The notes under the pieces: model-generated
Told to the model about the DNA's origin: nothing
Databases searched by the model: none
Seen by the model: the letters and a program-made list of their open reading frames with translations, nothing else
Shown here: positions 18,692-29,900 of the stretch, piece after piece
Position numbering within the stretch: the first letter of the stretch is position 1
Layout: every line of letters begins with the position of its first letter
Made by a program: the position numbers and the translations under genes
DNA from: an uncultured Methanoregula sp.
GTDB taxonomy: Archaea; Halobacteriota; Methanomicrobia; Methanomicrobiales; Methanospirillaceae
DNA length: 64,000 bases
Assembly (NCBI RefSeq): GCF_963667735.1
Contig: NZ_OY763919.1
Span: 2,295,539-2,359,538, forward strand
Direction of reading: 5' to 3'

Positions 18692-20218
18692 ATGATACAC
18701 CACCTCCGCCTTTTCCTGCTGTGCATGATCGTATCATGTACATTTCTGGCCGCCGGCGCAACTGCACTTCCGGACACCCAGAAAGAATCCGGTTACATCG
18801 TTGTCACAAACCCGCCGGTTGCCGACTTTTTTACAAGCACGCAATACGGACTGGCACCCTTTACCGTAAGCTTCTTTGATCGTTCTCTCGGTGCTGCGCC
18901 CATGACGTACCACTGGGATTTCGGGGATGGGACAATTTCCGATATGCAGAACCCGGCCCACACATATGCAGCTGACGGGGACTATACGGTGACCCTCACC
19001 GTGAAGAACCAGTATGGCAGCAATACAAAGACCGTGCAGTCATTCATTGGCGTGGGAAATGTTCCGGAAGCAGGTTTCTCCGTAAAACCGGCTCAGGGAG
19101 AGATTCCCCTGGCGGTACAGTTTTTGGATCTTTCCAAAAACCGGCCCGCCAGCTGGCGATGGAGTTTTGGGGATGGAGCCGTCTCAACGGAACAGAACCC
19201 GGCCCACACGTATGCTGCCGCCGGATCGTATGATGTCACGCTCCGGGTGAGCAACCATTTCGGCAGCGACGGCCTGACAAAAACAGGGCTGATCCGGGCC
19301 GGTGCCCCGGCTCCCGTTATCACACCCGAACCGGTAATAGTTGAAAAACCAAAACCGGAAGGGTTTGCCGGTCTCATCCTTGCGGCCCGGGGAACCATGG
19401 AGAAGAACCTGCCGACAAGCGGTTTCATTCCGCCGGAGTTCATGGCGATTGCCGCTGTTCTTACAAGTCTGGGGGTCATCGTTCTCCAGCTCATCATAGC
19501 AAACATCAGTTTCCTCTCGCAGGTCGCATTCAAGGTTGCCAAATTCTTCGCCGACCTTGCCGGGGGTCATGCGGTTGAGAAACTGAGCGAGAAGGAGATC
19601 GAAGCCCGGAAGATCACGGTCCGGAAGCTCGAACCACACTTCCTCGGCCTCTCATCTACCGAGATCCTGGTCATCGAGGCGTCCGTCATCATGGTGGCCC
19701 TTGCCTTCATCCTGGCCGACCGGGCCGAGCTGACCCTTGAGACCGTCCTCATCTACATTGCAGTCGGTGCGGTCTCCATTGTCCTCCACGATTTTGCGCA
19801 CCGTTATTTTGCCACAAAACACGGGCACGATGCCGATACCCGGTTCTGGGGACTCGGGACGGTCATCATGTTTTTGACCGCCTGGCTCTATGGCAATGCA
19901 TTTGCCCAGTCCTACCGGAACCTGGTCAACCGGGACAAGGAAGACGATCCCCGGGATGCCGGCATCGAGATGGTTGCCGGGCCGGCTGTCAGCATCGTTC
20001 TCACGTTTGTCTTTCTCGGCATGGTCATGCTCGGCGGACTCTGGGCGGTTGCCGGAGGGATTGGTTTTGTCATCAACCTCATCACGGCCGTGTACAGCCT
20101 CATGCCCATCCCGACCATGGACGGCAAAGCCATCTGGGAATGGAACCGGGGTTTGTACCTGGTACTCCTGATCCCGATGATTGCCCTGTACTTCTACACA
20201 TTCGTGCTGGTCAGCTGA
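18692..20218 (+). CDS. PKD-domain membrane protein with M50-like peptidase fold, HDxxH variant
   Basis: 508 residues. A signal peptide (to about 26) is followed by two PKD domains (about 45-125 and 130-210), recognisable by YHWDFGDGT, NPAHTYAA and WRWSFGDGA. The C-terminal half has several membrane helices and resembles site-2-protease (M50) proteins: LHDFAHRYFATKHG (His366, His370), EMVAGPAVSIVL, and MPIPTMDGKAIW with the third ligand Asp. The catalytic Glu of HExxH is Asp367 here. It may therefore be a weak protease or a non-catalytic relative. GAGGGAT-type binding site precedes the ATG. Confidence 0.8.
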   Translation: MIHHLRLFLLCMIVSCTFLAAGATALPDTQKESGYIVVTNPPVADFFTSTQYGLAPFTVSFFDRSLGAAPMTYHWDFGDGTISDMQNPAHTYAADGDYTVTLTVKNQYGSNTKTVQSFIGVGNVPEAGFSVKPAQGEIPLAVQFLDLSKNRPASWRWSFGDGAVSTEQNPAHTYAAAGSYDVTLRVSNHFGSDGLTKTGLIRAGAPAPVITPEPVIVEKPKPEGFAGLILAARGTMEKNLPTSGFIPPEFMAIAAVLTSLGVIVLQLIIANISFLSQVAFKVAKFFADLAGGHAVEKLSEKEIEARKITVRKLEPHFLGLSSTEILVIEASVIMVALAFILADRAELTLETVLIYIAVGAVSIVLHDFAHRYFATKHGHDADTRFWGLGTVIMFLTAWLYGNAFAQSYRNLVNRDKEDDPRDAGIEMVAGPAVSIVLTFVFLGMVMLGGLWAVAGGIGFVINLITAVYSLMPIPTMDGKAIWEWNRGLYLVLLIPMIALYFYTFVLVS

Positions 20219-20226
20219 TCCGTACC

Positions 20227-20256
20227 GGATCCCCCGGCCAGCCGGGCCGGGGATCC
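20227..20256 (+). terminator. Long GC hairpin after the PKD gene
   Basis: GGATCCCCCGGCC pairs with GGCCGGGGATCC across a four-base loop, starting nine bases after the stop codon. There is no T-run, so it may be a 3'-end processing or stability structure rather than a classical terminator. Confidence 0.45.
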
Positions 20257-20373
20257 CGCTTCAGATTCAGGTACCTGTTCTTTACGGGAATGGCAGCATT
20301 CCCCCATCCGGGCTTTGAGACCGGAAAGAATCAACCGCAAGGTTGATGGGTCTGTCATCCAGATCTTTACTTA

Positions 20374-21501
20374 ATGAAAAAATCGTCTCTTCTCATCCTT
20401 TCTATCATCGTTCTGGTCGTGATTCTCGCGTGTGGCTGTACCCAGTCTCCCGCCGTGAATGCAACGGCACCGGCAGGACAAAATCCTGCTGCAGCCCCGT
20501 CTGCAACACTCCCCCCGGCTGCGGCTGTGAAGGCCACGGGAACTTCAGCGGCAGCAAATCCGGGCCAGTCCATGGTACGGGGGACACCGGATCCGGCATT
20601 TTTTGTCAATATCTCGGTTGATGGAAAGATAGCGCCGGGAACAACGATCCTTGCCGATAATCATGACCCGAAGAACCCGAGGATCATCGAGGTGAACCGC
20701 CTCGGGGAAATAGTCTGGGAATACCGTCTTTCCGATGATCTCAAATCCTTCACCAATCCCGGATGGGATGTTGAGGTGCTCAAGAACGGCAATGTCCTGA
20801 CACTTCTCCCGGGGTACGGGGTGCTCGAGATAAACCGGGACAAAAAAATTGTCTGGAAATACTTAGATCCGAAAGTATCCCATGACGCTGACCGGCTCTC
20901 TAACGGTAATACCCTGGTTGTGTTTGGATCCAAGGATACAAAAGAAGATGCCCAGGTAAAGGAGATCGACCCGTCCGGAAAAGTTGTCTGGTCCTGGTAT
21001 GCAAAATACCTGTTCAATACCCAGGATTATACCAACATATGGGATGACGGCTGGACCCACACCAACGCGGTTACCCGGCTGGAGAACGGCAATACGCTCA
21101 TCAGCCTCCGGAATTTTAATTTTATTGCAGAGATCGATCCGAGCGGGAAACTTGTAAGAAAGATTGGGGAAGGATTCTTTGTGGCGCAGCACGATCCCCA
21201 GGTTCTTGAGAACGGCAATATCCTTGTTGCAAATCACGTGAGGCCGAATGAAGTCCTGGAATACAATCCATCCGGTTCTGTCAGCTGGAAATTCGTGATA
21301 CCGGACCGATCCGCATTCCCGGTCCGGGATGCAAACAAGCTTGCAAACGGGAATATCCTGATCACGGGAGCCGACCGGATCATTGAAGTCACCCCGGACA
21401 AGCAGGTGGTCTGGCTGTTCCGGTTGGCCGATGTTCCGTTTACTGACGAGCATGTGGCGGAAAGCCGGGGCTTTTACAAGGCTGAACGCATCTCTCCCTG
21501 A
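20374..21501 (+). CDS. Arylsulfotransferase-like beta-propeller lipoprotein
   Basis: 375 residues. The signal peptide ends in a lipobox, VILACGCTQ, so the protein is lipid-anchored outside the membrane, followed by an Ala/Pro-rich linker. The body is a propeller with recurring NGN[IVT]L blades (five or more copies) alternating with EIDPSGK or EYNPSGS turns. This pattern is typical of the ASST/arylsulfotransferase family (PF05935 or the related PF14269). The His expected in transfer enzymes may be in WTHTNAV, but I cannot confirm catalysis; many archaeal members are uncharacterised. Confidence 0.75.
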   Translation: MKKSSLLILSIIVLVVILACGCTQSPAVNATAPAGQNPAAAPSATLPPAAAVKATGTSAAANPGQSMVRGTPDPAFFVNISVDGKIAPGTTILADNHDPKNPRIIEVNRLGEIVWEYRLSDDLKSFTNPGWDVEVLKNGNVLTLLPGYGVLEINRDKKIVWKYLDPKVSHDADRLSNGNTLVVFGSKDTKEDAQVKEIDPSGKVVWSWYAKYLFNTQDYTNIWDDGWTHTNAVTRLENGNTLISLRNFNFIAEIDPSGKLVRKIGEGFFVAQHDPQVLENGNILVANHVRPNEVLEYNPSGSVSWKFVIPDRSAFPVRDANKLANGNILITGADRIIEVTPDKQVVWLFRLADVPFTDEHVAESRGFYKAERISP

Positions 21502-21660
21502 TCATCCTTTTTTGGCAACAGCAAAAAATCCGGTGAGTCTGAAGAGCAGGGTATTTTCTTGTAACGGGAGAGAAGAATCCGTTCTGGACCGTTTTTGGCA
21601 TCAATTCCGATCCCTATATTACGATTGTTGAACGACTATTCATTAAAAACCGGTCTTTGC

Positions 21661-23496
21661 ATGTACGAGCTCCTTTATGTCGATGATGACCAGAATCTCC
21701 TTGAAAGCAGCAAGATCTATCTGGAACGCAAATCAGATTTCCTGGTTACAACAGCCTCTTCCGCAATGCAGGGCCTTGACCTCCTCAAAACCCGATCGTT
21801 CGATGCCATCATCTCGGATTACCAGATGGCCGGCATGGACGGGATCTCATTTTTAAAAGAAGTCAGGGCAAAGTACGATTCGGTTCCCTTCATCATTCTG
21901 ACCGGCAAAGGCCGCGAGGAAGTGGTGATCGAAGCCATCAACAATGGCGCGGATTTCTATCTGCAGAAAGGCGGGAGCCCGAAAGCCCAGTTTGCCGAAC
22001 TGATCCATATGCTGATGAGTGCGGTCCGGCGACGACGGTCGGAGGTGATCATCCGGACCAATGAAGAGCGTCTCCGCATGGCACAGGCCATTGGCAAGAC
22101 CGGAAGCTGGGAATATAACCCGAAGACCGGGACATTCTGGGGGTCGGAAGAGACATTCAGGACGCTGGGAATACCCCGTCCGGATGACGGGATGATCCTT
22201 CAGGACACGCTCAAACCGGTTATTCACGATGCCTCCCGGATATACACTGCGCTTCTCGATCATATCGAACGCGACAAAAAATTTACCCTGGAGATCAGTG
22301 TCAGCCCGGCCAATGGTTCCCCGGAAACATATATCGAGACGGTTGCTGAAGTCCTCCGCGATACATCAGGAAAACCGGTCAACGTCATCGGAGTAATAAA
22401 AGATATTACCGAACAAAAGAAGGCAGAAGATGACGTACGGATTGCCGGGGAATGGTTTTGTAATATTTTCCAGACATCCCCGATTGCAATTGAAATTTTT
22501 AATAGCAAGGGATCGCTTCTCGACATCAACCCGGCCTGCTGTGCCCTCTTCGGTATCGATTCTATTGAAGAAGTCCGGGGGTTCAATCTCTTCTCCGACC
22601 CGAATATCCCGGTTTCAGAAAAAGACCTGCTGATATCGGGAAAAACAATACATTATGAGACCGATTTTGATTTTGACCTGATAAAAAAACTGGGACTCTA
22701 CGGGACCTCGCGTGCCGGCAGGATCACAATCGATGTCCTGATCTCCCCGGTCATGGATCGGGAGGGGATCATTGCCCGGTATCTGGTCCAGGTGGTTGAT
22801 ATCACTGACCGCAAGAAAGCTGAAGATGCCCTGCGGCGATCCAACCGCCAGCTCAATCTTCTGCTGAGTATCACCCGCCATGATATACGCAACCAGCTCA
22901 TAACCCTGAACGGATACATCGCTCTTGCCCGGTGTTCGCTTGGTGATCGGGAGAAGGCACTTGAGTTCCTCAAAAAGGAGGAGAAGATCGTAGCTGCCAT
23001 CAACCGGCAGATCACGTTCACCAAAGAATACCAGGAGCTTGGTATCAATCCACCGGTCTGGCAGAATATCCAGTACAGCATACGGCAGGCATTAAAATCT
23101 ATGAATCCCGGGGGAATCCTCCTGGAAATGAACGGGCTGGAAGAGACAGAAATACTGGCCGATTCCCTTCTGGATAAAGTTTTTTTCAATCTCGTGGATA
23201 ATGCCCTGTGGCATGGCGGGGAGACATTGACCACGGTTAAGTTCTTTCCGGAGAAGACCGGTTCCGGGCTCATACTGGTCTGTGAGGATGACGGTGCCGG
23301 CATCAGCAACGATGACAAAGAGAATATTTTCGTGCGGGGGTACGGGAAGAACACCGGTTACGGGCTCTTCCTGATCCGGGAGATCCTTGGAATTACCGGC
23401 ATCGCGATCCGTGAAACGGGTACGCCGGGAAAAGGGGCACGGTTCGAGATGGCCGTACCGGAAGGGATATGGAGGACTTCCGGCAAGGGAGAATAA
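21661..23496 (+). CDS. REC-2xPAS hybrid sensor histidine kinase
   Basis: 611 residues from the ATG at 21661, which begins exactly at the receiver domain (MYELLYVDDD); the frame opens at 21595 but the extension has no sense. Phosphoacceptor Asp53 lies in AIISDYQMAGMDG. Two PAS units follow (about 140-255, 265-385). The first resembles the fifth PAS of the kinase at 23981 (AQAIGKTGSWEY compared with AQAMGHTGSWQI). H-box ITRHDIRNQ, His407; ATPase motifs DDGAGIS and GYGKNTGYGLFL. Cytoplasmic; signal unknown. Confidence 0.92.
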   Translation: MYELLYVDDDQNLLESSKIYLERKSDFLVTTASSAMQGLDLLKTRSFDAIISDYQMAGMDGISFLKEVRAKYDSVPFIILTGKGREEVVIEAINNGADFYLQKGGSPKAQFAELIHMLMSAVRRRRSEVIIRTNEERLRMAQAIGKTGSWEYNPKTGTFWGSEETFRTLGIPRPDDGMILQDTLKPVIHDASRIYTALLDHIERDKKFTLEISVSPANGSPETYIETVAEVLRDTSGKPVNVIGVIKDITEQKKAEDDVRIAGEWFCNIFQTSPIAIEIFNSKGSLLDINPACCALFGIDSIEEVRGFNLFSDPNIPVSEKDLLISGKTIHYETDFDFDLIKKLGLYGTSRAGRITIDVLISPVMDREGIIARYLVQVVDITDRKKAEDALRRSNRQLNLLLSITRHDIRNQLITLNGYIALARCSLGDREKALEFLKKEEKIVAAINRQITFTKEYQELGINPPVWQNIQYSIRQALKSMNPGGILLEMNGLEETEILADSLLDKVFFNLVDNALWHGGETLTTVKFFPEKTGSGLILVCEDDGAGISNDDKENIFVRGYGKNTGYGLFLIREILGITGIAIRETGTPGKGARFEMAVPEGIWRTSGKGE

Positions 23497-23980
23497 ATCA
23501 TCCGGTGGACCGGCCATCTCTTTTCAGATAAAATCCATTTCCGTTCACGCCATCCGGATACGTTAATCCTGCAATGATCTATTCCCTAGCAGGATGCCCG
23601 TAACACCGTAACCCCCGGCCCTGAACTCAAGGGGGTTTTTTCTGGAGTAACCATTAAAAATGAAGCGCTCATTTACTCACTTGCCAAAAATAGTGATATA
23701 ATAAAACCCTCTCCGGTCCCAGGCAAACGAACACTCCTGTGTGAAAAACCATGCCCGCTTCAAGGAATACCCTGAAAATATGGAATCTCTCAACAGCGGA
23801 TCGACTTTGCCGGGTGGAACTTCGCTTTCGGGAACAGGTATTCCCAAAACCACGAAAAAAAACTTTTAATGGCCTGGCGTGTACCCTGCAACAGAACTAC
23901 CGGTTACCCGTGGATACAGGAATCTTTTCCGGATATGCAAAGACATCTCTGCAACCCGGCAGCTCCCAAATGTCAGGTGC
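23497..23980 (+). other. Intergenic region before the 12-PAS kinase
   Basis: Contains the terminator at 23610-23641 and an AT-rich stretch near 23690-23705 and 23855-23870 that may hold promoters. The frame of the next gene opens at 23879, but the receiver domain only begins at 23984. Nothing else seen. Confidence 0.4.
23610..23641 (+). terminator. Hairpin plus T-run terminator
   Basis: ACCCCC and GGGGGT pair across a 14-base loop, followed directly by a run of six T. Confidence 0.6.
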
Positions 23981-26900
23981 ATGATGCCCGAGACCATCCG
24001 GGTTCTTTATGTGGATGATGAACGGGATCTCCTGGAGATAGGAAAACTGTTCCTTGAAGATCTTGGGGGATTCCTGGTTGATACACAGATCTCTGGAAAA
24101 ACCGGGCTTGCTGCCCTGTCATCTGGCAGGTACGATGCCGTTGTCTCGGATTACCAGATGCCCGGCATGGACGGGATCGCATTTTTAAAGCAGGTGCGGG
24201 GAAGCAAAAACCGCATCCCGTTCATCCTCTTCACCGGCCGGGGCCGGGAAGAAGTAGTAATCCAGGCCCTGAACGAGGGTGCCGACTTCTACCTCCAGAA
24301 AGGTGGGGAACCGGTTGCCCAGTTCACCGAGCTTTCGCACAAAATCCGTCAGGCTGTACAGCAGCGACGGGCTGAAGCGAGCATCCGGGATCATGAGCGC
24401 CGGGAAACCGATATCATCAACTTCCTGCCCGATGCCACGTTTGCCATAGATGCAAACGGCATCGTGATCGCCTGGAACCGGGCTATGGAGGAGTTTACGG
24501 GAGTTCCCGCCGGGGAGATCCTGGGAAAAGGCAATTATGAATACTCCCTGTCCATTTACAACAAGCGCCGCCCCATGCTCATCGATCTTGTCCTGAAGGA
24601 TGACAAGGAAACCGAGGCAAAATACCCGTATATCCGCCGGTCCGGGAATAAGCTGATATCAGAAAAATTTCTCCCGGATAAAAACAACGGTGCGGGAGTC
24701 ATGATCTGGTTCACTGCCACTCCCCTGTATGATACTACCGGCAAAACCATCGGTGCCATCGAGTCCATCCGGGATATCACTGACCGGAAACGGGTAGAAG
24801 AGGAGGCGATATTCAAGAACGTAATCCTGACAACCCAGCAGGAAACATCTCCCGATGCAATTCTCATCGTTGATACCAGCGGCAGGATCCTCCATTACAA
24901 CCGGAAATTCATCGAGATCTGGAAAATTCCCGAAGAGATTATTGCGTCAAGGTTAGACGAACCGGTGCTTCAGTTTGTCACGGGGCAGAATAGCGATCCG
25001 GCAGCATTCCTTGCACGGGTGAGATACCTCTACGATCATACCGGGGAGAAAAGTCTTGAGGAACTCCTGCTCAAAGACGGGCGGATACTGGAGCGACATT
25101 CAGCTCCCATGACCGGTGAAGACAAAAAATTTTACGGCCGGGTCTGGTATTTCCGGGATATCACAGACCGGAAACGGGCTGAAGAGGCCCTTATTCAGGA
25201 AAAAACCTTCATCGAAGCTATCTTCAACAGCACTCCCGGGATGGTATACCTTTACGACGATAAGGGAAAACTGATCCGGTGGAATAAAAACCATGAGAAG
25301 ATGACCGGGTACAGTGCCGAAGAATTGTCCCATATGCACCTGAACGACTGGTACATCGGGGATGCCGATAGCCAGGCTGCCGTAGATAAAGGAATCAGGC
25401 AGACAATGGAAACGGGTTTTGGCGAAGCACAGGCCCGGCTCCGGAAGAAGGACGGGACTACGATTCCCATGTATTTCACGGCAAGCCTGCTGACCATCGG
25501 GAAGAATCACTATTTTACCGGCATCGGGATCGATATGACCGACCGGCTGAAAGCCGAACATGATCTGCGGGAGAGCGCCGAGCGGTATAAATCTTTAATT
25601 ACCGTCTCAAATACCGGTGTCTGGGAATATGACCGGGACCGGAATTATCTCTGGTGCAGCCCTGAATATTTCACTATGCTCGGCCGCGATATCAAGGACT
25701 ATAACCAACCGGGCACGGCAACCCTGAAAGAAGTCTGGATCGATCTGCTCCACCCGGATGACCGCGAACGGGCAACCAAAGAGTTCATGCAGTATCTCGA
25801 AATGAATACCACCGGGATCTACGAGAACCATTACCGCATGCAGCATGCCGACGGACACTGGGTCTGGATCTGGGCCCGGGGCCGGACACTCCGGGATACG
25901 AACGGCACCCTTAGTAACAAAACAATAGGAACGCTCATTGATGTCACCCGGCTCAAGAAAGCGGAAGAATGGCAGCGGATCTACAATGAACATCTCCGGC
26001 TCGCACAGGCAATGGGGCATACCGGCAGCTGGCAGATCCGCATCGGATCCGACAAAGTCTGGGGATCGGATGAGACCTATCGGCTCTTCGGGATCCCGCA
26101 GCCGGATGGCGGGATGCTTTCCTTGGACCTCTTCCTGATCCGGATCCCGGAACGCGATCTGGTCAGGAAGGCACTCGATGATCTGGTCAGGAATGGCAAT
26201 GCGTTTGATATTGAGTATACGATCGAACCTGCCGATGGTTCAGGAACAAAGACCGTCCATTCAAAGGCACAGATACTCTTTGATGTGGATAATAAACCTT
26301 CATGGATCGCCGGCGTGATCCAGGATATTACCGAACTTAAACGGGCGGATCATCTCATCAGGGAAGCAAACACCCTGTATGCCAGGACACAGGAGATCGC
26401 CCATGTCGGGAGCTGGCAATGGGATCCCGAAGATAACCGTATTGAATGGTCCGATGAGACATACCGCATCTTCGGTTATGAACCGCACAGGATCGATCTG
26501 ACGCTGGAAAAAATCAGGAGACATATCTATCCCGCAGATCTTGACAAACATGACCGTATCCTCTCGCAGGTAGTGACGACCCACAGGTATGATCCGGAAG
26601 AATACCGGATTATACGGCCGGACGGGACTGAACGGGTCGTATCCAGTATGGGAGAAGTGATCACGGATAATTCCGGGGCCATTGTCAGGATACGGGGCAG
26701 CATCCAGGATATCACCGAGCATAAGCGGGCGGAAGCAGCGCTCCTGGAGAGTGAGCGGAAGTATCGCACGGTCCTAGAAAATATCCAGGACATATTTTAC
26801 CGGACCGATATGGAGGGCCGGCTGACCATGACAAGCCCGAGCTGGGCCCGGGTTCTCGGTTACGAAAGCACCGATGACTGCATAGGGAAGAATGTTGCCG

Positions 26901-29900
26901 GGGCTTTCTATTACGAGCCGGAAAAAAGACATGAATTCCTGGAGATGATCCAGAAAAACGGTCATGTGGAGAACTTTGAGGCGGTCCTGAAACGCAAGAA
27001 CGGGCAGCCGGTTTATGTCCTGACAAACAGCCATGTTTTTTACCACGAGAACGGCTCTCCTGCCGGCATTGAGGGTACCATCCGGGACATCACGCCCCTC
27101 AAGGAAGCGGAACTGGCACTGCGGGAGAGCGAGAAGAAGTACCGCACGGTCTTCGAGAATACCGGCACTGCGACCGTAGTGCTCGAATCCGACGGCACGA
27201 TCAGTCTTGCCAATTCAGAGTACGTGCGGCTGACCGGCTATCCGAAAGATGAGATCGAGAACAAGAAGAAGTGGATGGAATTTGTAGTGAAAGAGGACCT
27301 GGACCGGATGCTCAAACAACACAGGGAGCGGCGAAAGAATCCTGAGAACGCGCTCTCCCACTATGAATTCCGGCTCGTCACCCGATCTAAAGAGATCCGC
27401 ACCATTTACCTCTCCATCGATCTCATCCCGGGCACTACCCGGAGTGTTGCCTCCCTGCTGGACATCACCGATCGCAGAAGGAAGGAGGATGCACTCCTCA
27501 AAAAAGCCGAAGAACTCCATGCAGCCTATGAACAGATCACTGCCACGGAAGAGGAACTTCGCGCCAATTTCGATGAACTGAGCCGCCAGGAACGGGCATT
27601 GCAGGAGTCCGGCAAGAGACTGGCAGATATCATCGAATTCCTCCCGGATGCCACGTTTGCGGTAAATTCCGAAGGTGTGGTGATTGCCTGGAACCAGGCC
27701 ATGGAGAGAATGACCAGTACACCCAAAAAAGAGATGCTGGGCAGGGGAAACTACGAATATGCCATTGCCATCTACCGCGAGCGCAAACCGATACTTATCG
27801 ATCTTGTCCTTGACGAAGAAGAGATGGTAGCCATGCAGTACCCGGGCGTGAAACGGGAAGGGGACAAGTTTTTCGCTGAGGCTTTCATTCAGCATATGAA
27901 CAAGGGCCGGGGGGCCCATCTCTGGTTTACCGCGTCCCCGCTCTATGATCCCGAAGGGAACATCTCCGGTGCCATTGAGTCCATCCGGGAGATCACGGAG
28001 CTGAAGGAACGCGAGGCTGCGCTGAACCGGAAGAACGAAGAGCTGGGTGCAGCCTATGAAGAGATAACCTCAACGGAAGAGGAACTGCGGCAGCAGGTTG
28101 AAGAGATTGCAAGCACCCACGAGGCCCTGCAGGAAAGCGAGCAGCGGTACCGGAACATTATCGAAGACCAGACCGAGTTCATCAGCAGGTTCTCTCCAGA
28201 CGGGACCCACCGGTTCGTGAACGAGGCCTACTGCCAGTACTTCGGCATGGATCGCAACGCAGTGCTCGGGCACCGGTTCCGGCCCCATATACCCCCCGGG
28301 GACCGGGAGCGGGTGGATGCGTTCTTTGCCTCGCTCACTCCCAAAAATCCTGTCGGCACCATCGAACACCGTATCATCATGCCGGATGGCACCGTACGAT
28401 GGCAGGAATGGAGCGACCGGGCGATATTCGGCAGGGACGGCCGCGTGATCGAATACCAGTCGGTTGGCCGGGATATTACGAAGAACAAGCTGCTCGAGGA
28501 AGAACTCCAGCGGACGGTTGACGAGTACAAAAACCTTCTTGAGAATATATCGGACACCTATTACCGGAGCAACCTTGCAGGGAACCTGGTTCTGGCCAGC
28601 CGGTCACTCAGTACCCTTTTGGGGTACAACGACCTGGCGGAATGCATTGGAAAACCGATTGCCGGCACGTTCTACATGAACCCGGCAGACCGTACTGAAT
28701 TTGTTGATCGGGTGTTGAGGCAGGGTTCTGTAACGGATTATGAACTCTGTCTCAAACGAAAGGACGGATCACCGGTTATTGTTGCCACCAGCAGTTACAT
28801 CTGTTCCGACAAGAACGGGAATATCCTCGGGATCGAAGGAACCCTGCGGGACATGACCGAACGGAAGCGGATACTGGAAGATATCCGGGAAGCAGAACAG
28901 CGGCTGACCGATATCATCAATTTCCTCCCGGATGCAACGTTTGCCATTGACCGGGAGGGCAGGGTGATTGCGTGGAACAGGGCAATCGAGGAGATGACCG
29001 GCGTTTCCGCAGGCGAAATGATCGGAAAAGGAAACTATGAGTACGCGCTGCCGTTCTATGGCGAAACGCGCCCGATCCTTATCGATCTTGTGTTTTGTGG
29101 AAATGCTGACATTGAAAAGAGGTACTCCTCAGTCCAGCGGAAGGGAACTATCCTTACCGCTGAAACAGGCATTGCCCGGGTTGCCGGAAAGAACCTCTTT
29201 CTCTGGGGGAAAGCCGGTCCGCTCTTCAATACTGCAGGTGAAGTCATCGGTGCGATCGAATCCATCCGCGATATCACGGACAAGCGGCTGCTTGAGGAGT
29301 CCTTGAAACAGCTGAACAGGAAGCTGAACCTGCTGGGATCCGTTACCCGTCACGATATCAACAACCAGCTCACCAAACTGATGAGTTACCTCAGGATGCT
29401 GGAGAAGACGCAGCCGGAGGTATCGGACAACGAATATGCCCGGAAGATTGCAGTCATCGCCCGGCAAATCCTCTCGATGATCCAGTTCACCAGACAATAT
29501 GAGGAAATCGGGGTAAAAGCCGCGGTCTGGCAGGATTGCCGCATGCTTGCAGACAATGCAAAATCCGAACTTGGTCCTTCGCAGGTGATCTTACAGAACG
29601 ATCTTCCTTTCAGGATCGAGATATTTGCAGACCCGCTTATTGTCAAGGTTTTTTATAACCTGATGGATAACGCAGTGCGGTATGGGGAGAAGATCACAAC
29701 CATCCGGTTCTCTTCTGCAGAATCCGGAGAGGATCTCATCCTTATCTGCCAGGATGATGGGTGCGGGGTGCCGTTCGATCAGAAGGAGCAGATATTCGAG
29801 CGGGGATATGGCAAGAACACCGGGCTTGGGCTTGCACTTTCAAAAGAGATCCTCGCCATTACCGGTATCACGATTGCCGAGACCGGTGAGCCGGGAACGG

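Noticed and set aside
23751..23984. 77-residue plus-strand frame before the 12-PAS kinase
   Set aside because: No family signal and no good start; overlaps the likely promoter.
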